From Tribonema minus (taxonomy: Eukaryota > Sar > Xanthophyceae > Tribonematales > Tribonemataceae): 64,000 nucleotides of DNA. Of the stretch, positions 56,901 to 64,000 are shown in pieces. The notes beneath the pieces were generated by a model, which ran no database searches, was not told the origin of the DNA, and worked only from the letters and a program-made list of their open reading frames with translations. How positions within the stretch are numbered: position 1 is the first letter of the stretch; each line of letters starts with the position of its first letter. Location of the stretch: NCBI GenBank assembly GCA_017506865.1, contig JAFCMP010000446.1, positions 744,001 through 808,000 on the forward strand. The letters run 5' to 3'. The position numbers and the translations under genes are program-made.

Positions 56901-59900
56901 TGCTGCACAGCGGCCGCCTCATCACGCTCTTCAGCGCGTCGCGCTACTGCGGCCTGCAGACCAACAAGGTGAGTCACCCCGCTTCAACTTCAATCTCATG
57001 TGGGTTTCGTTGTAGGTGGCAGTGCACAACGGCCGCGTCATCGCGCCCTTCCGCGCGTCGCGCTTCTGCGGCCTGCAGACCACGCGTGCCGCTCAGCTGC
57101 GGCTCTGCCGCACACGCACAGCGGCTGGTAGTTCAACTTCAACCTCAGTAACTTCATGTAGACAGGGTGGCGACGTGTAAGGGACCAATGGCGCCTCATC
57201 GCGCTCCTCAGCGCGTCTAAGGTACTTCAACCTGCATACACGCCAACAAGCTGAGCACTGAGTTTCTGGCGCGACGCTCGCGCCGTGATTGCGGCATGCA
57301 GGGGACCTCGCAGCAGCGCTCAGCGACCGGCGCACATTGCTGCGTGCACGCGACAATGACGTGAGCCGCCCAGCTGCGTGCATCTGCGGCGCGCTTTGCG
57401 CGACAGCTGCTACAACACGCTGGCTTAACGCGTACTTCTAGGGTTTGCGCATGCCAGAACGCGACCGTTTGTCTGGAAACTCACCATGACGATAGCCACA
57501 GCATCTGGAAACTAGCAACGCATGAGCTTTGCATTGCGAGTACGCATGGCTGACGCGTCTTCGCTGCTGCTGCTGCCGCCGCCGCCGCTGCTGCTGCTGC
57601 TGCTGCTGCTGCCGCTGCTGCAGGGCGCTTTCTTGACGATTGGGCAGGAGCTGCAACCTGAAATACAGCAGTTCTATGCGCATTCGGTGAGTGGTGCTTG
57701 CTTTTGAAGTGCGCAGCATGCGCCATGGGCAGTGTGTTCGAAGATGCATTTGCTGCATCGGCAATGGTTGACGCTTCAGAAATGGCCATCTGTACGCCCA
57801 TGCTTCCCAACGCTGCTGTGCATGACAGTGCTTTGAGGCGTGTGCAAGTGGCAGCGCTCAGCGGCTCTTACACCTGAAGCGCGCAGCGCAAACCGCGGCC
57901 AGCAGCGCGCTCCGAGGTCCGGGTGCCGTATCGTTTGAAGTTGGAGTCTTATCAAAGTTTTGGTAATGGAACACTGTAGCTGCCAGCGCTGCGGTGGATT
58001 GGCGTGTTTTGAGCCATATGCAGATGCTGATTGGCGTTAGGGTTAGGTTTGGGGTTAGGGTAACCAACGGTGCGCATGTAGCAGTGCTCAGCATTGTCCC
58101 CCTCGCGTCTCCCCCCCTGCAGGTCGCGTAGACGCACTAGCAGGCGTCCGATAGCGCGCTTTCTCAGGGGGCGACAGGTGCCAGTACTCAACATCACCCC
58201 CTTTCAGTGGCCTCATCCCCTTTAGTGGCAGCGCTCAACAACCCCCCCCCCCCTCGCCTCCCCTGCAGGTCGCGGACACGCACTGTCGGCCAAGTTTTTG
58301 TTGTTGATGCTGGTGATCTCTTGCCAGCGTGGATTTTTCAAAGCGGCATCAGGCAACAGTGCTCAACAAGCATGATTTTTTCAGGGCGGCGTCAGGCGCC
58401 AGTACTCAAAATCTTTTCCCCTGTGCCGCCCCCCCCCCCCCCCCTTTCCCCCCCCCCCCCGGCATCCGCTGCAGGTTGCCGAGACGCACTGGCAGGCGTC
58501 CGACGGCGCGCAGCGCGAGGCGGAGCAGCGCTTGGAAGATGACGCCGTCAACATGATCATAGAGCGGCTGCTCGACCATAAGCCCAGCTTGTACTGGCAC
58601 TTCACGCGGCAGGTGCGTGGATTCGTGAATCAATTCATCAAAAATTGAGAATGAGAGACTGCTATCGGTGTCAAGAGCAGCATATTCATAGGCTATGCCA
58701 TCAATGTGATCAACATGATCATAGAAAGGCTGCTCGACCACAAGCCCAGCCTGTACTGGCACTTCACGTGGCAGGTGCGTGATTTCATGAGTTAATTCAT
58801 CAGTGAATACTATGGGAGGATGACGCGGTCGTCAACATGGTCATTGAGAGGCTGCTTTACCACGAGCCCAGCTTGTATCGGCACTTCACGCGGCAGGTGC
58901 GTGATTTTATTAGTGAATTCATGAGTGAACAACACGAGAGGACGACACCGTCAACATGATCATAGAAAGGCTGCTCGACCACAAGCCCAGCTTGTACTGG
59001 CACTTCGCGCGACAGGTGCGTTGCTTCATGAGTTAATTCATGAGTGAACGATATGTGAAGACGCTGCCGTAGAACATGGTCGCTGACAAGCTGCTTGGTC
59101 GCAGGCCGAGCCTGTACTGGCACTTCACGCGGCAGGTGCGCAAATTCATGAGTGAATTCATGAGTGCGTATGGGCGAAGTACACTACCATACGCAGCAGC
59201 TCAAGGGATTGTCATGAATTTCTCGAACAGTCTACGAGGCACCGCCTACGTGATCATGGAGAGGCTGCTCCACAGAAGTCATTCTGCAGCGACCCATGAT
59301 GCGGCGGATGCATGCTGTCAAGAATGTATAAATTCGTGCGCTCACCAGCACTAAATTCAAGCGGCAAGCACTCTATCTCCGTATTGAATGTGCGTGAGCA
59401 CAACGCTGAAAACAGCGGATGCTGGGTTCGTGAGTGAGTATAACAACGAGTTGCTCTCGACACCACGCTGACCCTCCCGGTGTTTCCGCCCCTCCCCATC
59501 CTGCATGCAGGATAAAGACAAGCGCGGCGTTGTCACGCTGGCGACGCATGTGCTTCGAGTTGGCATACATTGAGTCAGCAGCGCTCTGGCTTATTGTCTA
59601 CAAGACCATACGCTTCCAAGTATATCTTGTTTTTATTCCTTGGTAAATTTTTCTGGTCAACGCTCTACATTCACTGTGGCTTTTTGGCGCACGCCTGCTA
59701 ATCTTCACATAATTTTCTCTTCAGTTCCTTGAAATTGTTGAATGCTTTACTGAGTCCCGCCCTTCCGCTTCTTCACTGATGCTGCTGCTCTATGCACCCT
59801 CGGTGCAGGATAAAGACAAGCGCGGCGTCGTCACGCTTGAGGTGCATGTGCCGTGAGTTGAGGTGTGTTGAGTCAGCAGTGCTCAGATTTGTTGTCTAGA

Positions 59901-62900
59901 AATTGAACCCTTCAAAATATATCATTTTTTTCAATCCCTTGGTTATTTTGATGGTCTACATCCGTGGTTGTTGTGACTTTCGGCGCAGGCCTGCTGATCT
60001 ACATGAACTGAAGTTTTTATCTGATGCTTGCTGACCCCCCACCCTTTATTCAACGGTGTTCCTGCTGCATGCAGGATAAGGACAAGCGCGGCGTCGTCAC
60101 GCGGTTGCAGTGGGCCAATGGCTTGAAGTTGGTACTTCAACTGGATGTGCCGTTCCTGTCCTACGTGGACAGGCTGGCGGACGTGGATGAAGACGGCAAC
60201 ATCAACTACACAAACTTCCTCGAGCGGTACAGAGTACAGGTATGTACTGGCGGTGTACTGGCGGTTTACCAATCTTCTCCTTCAAAGCATGCGTCTATTT
60301 TCATTGGTACATGCTTATGCGTTGAATCGTCAACGTAGGTCGGCGGCGCACCAAGGACTACACTTCATGCGTGGCTGACTCAAATTATGTGCATGCACCG
60401 AACAGTAAAACGAAGCGTGTAACACATGCGTGATTGTGATGTTCATTCATAAGCGGACACACAGAAACAGCAACGTCAGGAACTTGCACAGTCAACCTCG
60501 TCAACATGCGCTGTATGCTTTGTGCACACTTACTGATGATCGTCGCTGCACCCCAGTGAAAGAGGCCTGCAGCGCGCGGCGCTCTTCTGTCAACTTCTTG
60601 ACGTTTGCCCTCCCCTTTGACCGTTGCAGAGGTGGCCGGCGCCTCTGCTGGACCGTCTCTAGTAGTTCAACTGTCACATGAAGTCAGACCATTGCTTGCC
60701 GCTTGCTGCGCTGGTTGCTGGCGCGTGCACCGAGGCGTGGACGGCCTCTAAGTAGTTTCATCATTTTTGTGATGTTCAACTGATGCTTGAAGTCCTTGTT
60801 GCTATCTTGTTGTTGCAGGTTGGCGGCGCGTCCACTGAGACGTGGGCGGACTCTAGTGCAACTGTTTGATTGAAGTTCAACTGCCAATTGAAGTTCACCT
60901 AACGTCGCCACCTTTTGCCGCAGGTTGGCGGCGCGTCCGCCGAGACGTGGACGGACTCTAGTGCAACTTTTTTTGAAGTTTAACTGTCAATTAAACTTCA
61001 ATAACTAATAGAAGTTGCCACCCTGTTGCCGCAGGTCAGCGGCGCGTCCGCCGAGACGTGGACGGACTCCGTGGTGGACAGCATCTGCGAGAAGATGTTC
61101 GTGGCCATGGGCGCCGGCGATGTGCGCAAGGCCTTCCAGGTGAGCGCTGCTGCGTGTAGAGCGCTGCCACAGTTGAAGCGCTGCTGCGTGCTGCATGCTG
61201 TCACATGTTGAGCGGTGTCGCATGTCGCCGCGATTGTCAGACGCCGGGCGGCGTCGCAGGTCGGGGCGCCGTTGCATGCTGAGCGGGTCGCAGTGTCGAG
61301 CGCTGTCACACATCATCGGAGCGCTGCCACATGACGCGTTGGCACGTGTTGAGCGCTGCTACAATATGAGCACTGCCACATCGACAGCGTCGCCACACGG
61401 TGGCCACCGCGGCCGTGTGGTCGGGCGCTGCCGCAAGCTGGGCGCTGGTCGCAGCTATATAGAGCACTGCCATGTGCCAGGCGCTGCCGCGTTTGAATCG
61501 CCGCCACGCGGCGAGCGCTGCCGCATAGTGGGCACTGCTGCATGATGAGCAGTGCTGCAGTGCCGCGCGTGGTGAGCGCTGCTGCATGATGGGCGCTGTC
61601 GTCGGTTGAGCACTGCTGCACATCGGCGCGTGCAGTCTTGCACGCAGCGCGCGTGACGTGAGGCAGTTCGGTGGATCTCGGCGTTGCGCCACTATCACCG
61701 CATGTGACCCCGGCTGCACTGCCGTTGTCGAACTCTAGCCCTAACCCTACTTCTGCTCACGCGCGCAGTACTTTGACGTGGACGGCAGCGGCACTATAGA
61801 GTACGAAGAGTTTGTCAACACGCTCAAGCGGCTGGACATTGGCCTGAGCGACGCGCAGGTGAGACCCAGCGGTTGAAGTAGGTGGTACTTCGAGTATGAA
61901 GTTGAGATTCTGGATCAGGCTGAGATCTGTCGCTAGTCAAGCTGGTGCTGAACTCCTTTGATGACCAACGGCCTGAGTATGTTCTGAATTTGCGCAGACG
62001 AGAGCATGATCAACTGAGCTGCGCGGAGGCCTGGATATTTGCGAGTGATGCTCAACTCGAGAAGGTCACCCCGTGCCACCCCCCCCACGCGTATATCTGT
62101 TGCATCTACATGTGTTGTGAATGAGTAACTTTCGAAACGCCTCCCCCCCTGACTGCTTCCCCTTCCTTGTACGCTTCAAGGTGAAAGCATGTCTTCATCT
62201 ACTTCATTTTTTAGTACTCCCATGTAGTATGCTCAGCACAAAGATTCTGCTTTGCACAGGCAGACCACCACAGCACGCGCTCTACTCCCCTCACCCCCTC
62301 CCGGTGCACCCGATCTGTGGATCGATGCGTGGCATCTATACATGTACTGCGGTACGCTATACAATGCTGTGCGCTCGGGGCCCCGCTTGCTGCTCCTCAG
62401 CAGCACTTTCCACAGCAACAAGAACCCTTAACCCCCCCCCCCCCGCGTCCCCCCCTCCCCCTGGTGCGCCAGATCTTTGAGCTCATGCGCGGCATCGACG
62501 CACGCATTGCGGCATCTACACATGTACTGCGGTGCGCTATACAATGCTGTGCGCGCGGGGCCCCGCTTGCTGCTCCTCAGCAGCACTTTCCACAGCAACA
62601 AGAACCCTTAACCCCCCCCCCCCCCGCGTCCCCCCCTCCCCCTGGTACGCCAGATCTTTGAGCTCATGCGCGGCATCGACGCACGCATCGCAGTGTGCTA
62701 CAGAACGCTGTGCGCGCAGGGCCTCACTTGACTGCGCTGCAAGAGCCATTCTCACAACGAGCACCCTCGCCTCCCCCCCCCCCCCCCCCCCCCCGGCTCC
62801 TCACCCCCTCTTTCCCCCTCCACCCCCCTCCCCCCGTGCGCGCCAGATCTTCGAGCTCATGCGCAGGGTCCGTGTATGAGTTGAAGTGTGCCCTAGAATA

Positions 62901-63417
62901 CTCTGCACGTACGACCCCGCTTGCTGCTCCACAAGATTAATTTCACAAAACGCACCCGCACCTGCCCCCTCATTCCCCCTACCCCCCCCCTTCCCCCCCC
63001 CCGCTGCGCGCGCGCGCCAGATCTTTGAGCTCATGCGCGGCATCGACAAGGGCTGCGACGCGACCATCGACCTGGAGGAATTTGTGTCGCGCTTCGAGAT
63101 CGTCTTCACGCGCCTCAACAACACTTTTTGCGACAACAATCACTCTCAACACCCCCCCTTCCCCCCCTCCCCCCACTGCCCCTCCCCCCCCCCCCCCCCA
63201 GATCTTCGAGCTCATGCGCGGCATCGACAAGGACTGCGACGCGACCATCGACCTGGAGGAGTTTGCGTCGCGCTTCGAAGTCGTCTTCACGCGCCTCAAC
63301 GACAGGGCGGCGGCGGCCGCGGCCACGGCGCCCGCGCCAGTGCTCAACGCCGAGCAGACCGTCCTCATGAACGCGCTCTCGAAGCTCGTGTATAAGCGGT
63401 GGCGCAGCCTGGAGGAG
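47931..63417 (+). CDS. PPEF: CAP-Gly domain fused to a PPEF-type Ser/Thr phosphatase with EF hands (3' end beyond window)
   Basis: Fifteen exons in continuous phase: 47931-48010, 48151-48298, 49107-49208, 51771-51875, 53101-53478, 54068-54145, 54944-55143, 55829-55934, 56819-56968, 57624-57686, 58475-58612, 60075-60239, 61035-61139, 61769-61858 and 63202-63417, giving 708 residues so far. Exons 1-2 encode a CAP-Gly fold (YVGPVEFAQGVYVGVDLD, YFKCKPNGGVLVPVDK). The usual GKNDG is GDCDG, so C-terminal tubulin-tail binding may be altered. Exon 3 is basic. Exons 5-9 carry the metallophosphatase motifs GDIHGQ, GDFVDRG, GNHE, VVHGGLFP, AMLWSDP, IRSHE and LFSASRYCG. Exons 12-15 carry four EF-like loops: DKDKRGVVTRLQ (degenerate), DVDEDGNINYTN (no Glu at 12), DVDGSGTIEYEE (canonical) and DKDCDATIDLEE (Ala at 6). 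This order matches PPEF phosphatases except for the added CAP-Gly. Intron 3 uses a GC donor. Exon 15's donor is followed by copies of its own 3' edge. Confidence 0.85.
49563..49586. repeat. Interstitial telomere-like repeat (TTAGGG)n
   Basis: Three to four perfect units in intron 3 of the phosphatase gene. Confidence 0.9.
51222..51253. repeat. Interstitial telomere-like repeat (TTAGGG)n
   Basis: About five units in intron 3 of the phosphatase gene. Confidence 0.9.
52850..52900 (+). repeat. 5'-edge copy of PPEF exon 5
   Basis: A C-rich tract, CAG, and about 40 bases encoding TAAEEAMEI as at 53101, then divergence to a stop. Confidence 0.88.
53750..53960 (+). repeat. 5'-edge copies of PPEF exon 6
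   Basis: Two copies (about 53751-53795 and 53905-53955) of VL.SS.VLLNRG-coding sequence. The GNHE-coding part is degraded in both. Confidence 0.85.
54298..54362. repeat. Head-to-head (TTAGGG)n/(CCCTAA)n junction
   Basis: About seven GGGTTA units, a GAA linker, then two to three CCCTAA units; an imperfect palindrome in intron 6 of the phosphatase gene. Confidence 0.92.
54812..54900 (+). repeat. Copy of PPEF exon 7 5' region
   Basis: Bases for DEVLT.YAGMQGRQLLQMFQ, with a small internal repeat of ATGCAGG, just upstream of the true exon at 54944. Confidence 0.85.
55305..55610 (+). repeat. 3'-edge copies of PPEF exon 7
   Basis: Two copies (about 55305-55375 and 55535-55610) of the end encoding DGVTFDHIRGMSRKRE.PIHG plus donor GGTGAGGGTTGG. 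Confidence 0.88.
57016..57220 (+). repeat. 3'-edge copies of PPEF exon 9
   Basis: Copy of HSGRLITLFSASRYCGLQT-coding sequence (about 57016-57090) with a mutated donor, and a shorter remnant near 57180. Confidence 0.8.
58120..58400 (+). repeat. 5'-edge copies of PPEF exon 11
   Basis: Three copies of CAG|GT.GC plus GA.ACGCACT.. (about 58123, 58264 and 58384), spaced by C-rich tracts and CAGT.CTCAA, ahead of the exon at 58475. Confidence 0.85.
58695..59285 (+). repeat. Tandem array of 3'-edge copies of PPEF exon 11
   Basis: Four clear units of about 125 bp and one remnant (about 58700, 58815, 58950, 59070 and 59250). Each encodes NMIIERLLDHKPSLYWHFTRQ-like sequence, followed by GTGCGT and an ATTCATGAGTGAATT intron start. 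Confidence 0.93.
59505..59865 (+). repeat. 5'-edge copies of PPEF exon 12
   Basis: Two copies (59507-59550 and 59800-59860) of TGCAG|GATAAAGACAAGCGCGGC and some following bases. The real exon starts at 60075. Confidence 0.9.
60620..60968 (+). repeat. 5'-edge copies of PPEF exon 13
   Basis: Four units of about 100 bp (about 60620, 60690, 60813 and 60918) with GCAG|GT.GGCGGCGCGTCCGC and GAGACGTGGACGGACTC, becoming more faithful towards the true exon at 61035. Confidence 0.92.
61141..61640. repeat. Degenerate GAGCGCTGC minisatellite
   Basis: About 500 bp of short, imperfect units built on TGAGCGCTGC.(A/G)CAT.. within intron 13 of the phosphatase gene. The seed word resembles the intron start GTGAGCGCTGCTGC following exon 13. 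Confidence 0.75.
62300..63119 (+). repeat. Array of 5'-edge copies of PPEF exon 15
   Basis: Five copies (about 62305, 62460, 62645, 62840 and 63012-63119), each preceded by a C-rich tract. The last reproduces about 100 bases (IFELMRGIDKGCDATIDLEE onward). The earlier ones stop after IFELMR(GIDA). Confidence 0.93.
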
Positions 63418-63594
63418 GTGAGGGGACGGTTCTTGGAACAGTCTGGGGCGGGCAGCGCGTGCGCTCGCGCGCTGACCGTTTTCTGGCGTGACGGTGACAA
63501 AAGCGTTTGAGCGAGGGCAGACTGATGCAGTTTTTCCCCACGGCTGCAATGATGTCTTCATCTGATTGTAATTCAGCACAGAGCAGGCCACAGC

Positions 63595-63930
63595 ACGTGA
63601 AGTTGTGGCTCGTGTACACGTGGTGGCGCAGCCTGGAGGAGGTGAGAGGACGGTTCCTGGAACGTTGACGACAATTCTAGGAACGGTCTGGGGCGGTGCG
63701 CGCGCGCCCGTGCGCTGACCGTGACGTTGACAGCAGCGGTCGAGCAAGGGCAGACTAATGTATTTTTCCCGCGGCTGGAATGATTTTTTAGCTTAATTGT
63801 GATTTAGCATGGATCAGGTCACCCACATGAATGCAGACTTGAAGCTGAGACTTGAAGCTTGTGTGCAAGCAGTGACGCAGCTTGCAGGAGGTGAGGGACG
63901 GTTCCCGGAACGAAGCAGTCCTCGAATGCT
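63595..63930 (+). repeat. 3'-edge copies of PPEF exon 15
   Basis: Two copies (about 63600-63665 and 63845-63920) of the end encoding LVY.WWRSLEE plus donor GGTGAG and GGACGGTTCC. They support the donor at 63418 and show that the gene continues past the window. Confidence 0.85.
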
Positions 63931-64000
63931 CTCTTGTCAAGCCACTTCTGGCGTCTCGACGGAAAGAGCGATCAGCCGAGGGCAGACTGATGTGATTGCT

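Noticed and set aside
61141-61640. CRISPR-like array from regularly recurring GAGCGCTGC words
   Set aside because: Units are too short and irregular, there are no unique spacers, and the setting is a eukaryotic intron.

Overview
This is nuclear DNA from a flagellated eukaryote, most likely a unicellular alga or other protist. Its genes are GC-rich and split into many exons. Almost all introns are GT-AG, often with C-rich tracts before the acceptor. The window is littered with (TTAGGG)n tracts, so the telomere repeat is probably of the human type. A CFAP97/Hemingway-family protein implies a cilium, and a GPR1/FUN34/SatP-type transporter is a family well known from green algae and fungi. I cannot fix the lineage from sequence alone. 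I assembled gene models by joining exons whose reading frame and splice phase agree and whose translation matches a known family in order. All coordinates were read by eye.

Layout, left to right: (1) the C-terminal half of glutathione reductase (+, from beyond the left edge to 10222, 8 exons); (2) a small CFAP97-domain protein (+, 11197-13686, 3 exons); (3) mitochondrial enoyl reductase MECR (-, 14583-16845, 3 exons); (4) the PP2A scaffold A subunit (+, 17129-25144, 7 exons), divergent from MECR; (5) a SatP-type acetate/monocarboxylate transporter (-, 27302-28270, 2 exons); (6) a divergent mitochondrial carrier (-, 29706-37193, 5 exons) with a 768-bp hAT-like transposon in its last intron; (7) a NUFIP1-like snoRNP assembly factor (-, 38342-47619, 7 exons), with CCHC, C2H2 and two CCCH zinc fingers; (8) a PPEF-type serine/threonine phosphatase with an N-terminal CAP-Gly domain and C-terminal EF hands (+, 47931 to beyond the right edge, 15 exons seen), divergent from NUFIP1 across about 310 bp. 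The genes are functionally unrelated housekeeping, ciliary and signalling genes. There is no operon or gene-cluster logic.

The most striking property is not a gene. Around many exons the introns hold arrays of decaying partial copies of that exon's own edge. Copies upstream of an exon carry the acceptor AG plus the first 20-100 coding bases. Copies downstream carry the last 30-80 coding bases plus the donor GT. Seven of the eight genes show this; the SatP gene is the exception. Much of the intron length is therefore made of decoy splice boundaries. This explains most of the exon-like fragments that appear repeatedly in the introns.

Other noteworthy structures are head-to-head telomeric repeats, a diverged inverted duplication around a telomere-like spacer (43.9-44.8 kb), a roughly 110-bp dispersed repeat family, and pervasive ACTTCAA/TTGAAGT words.
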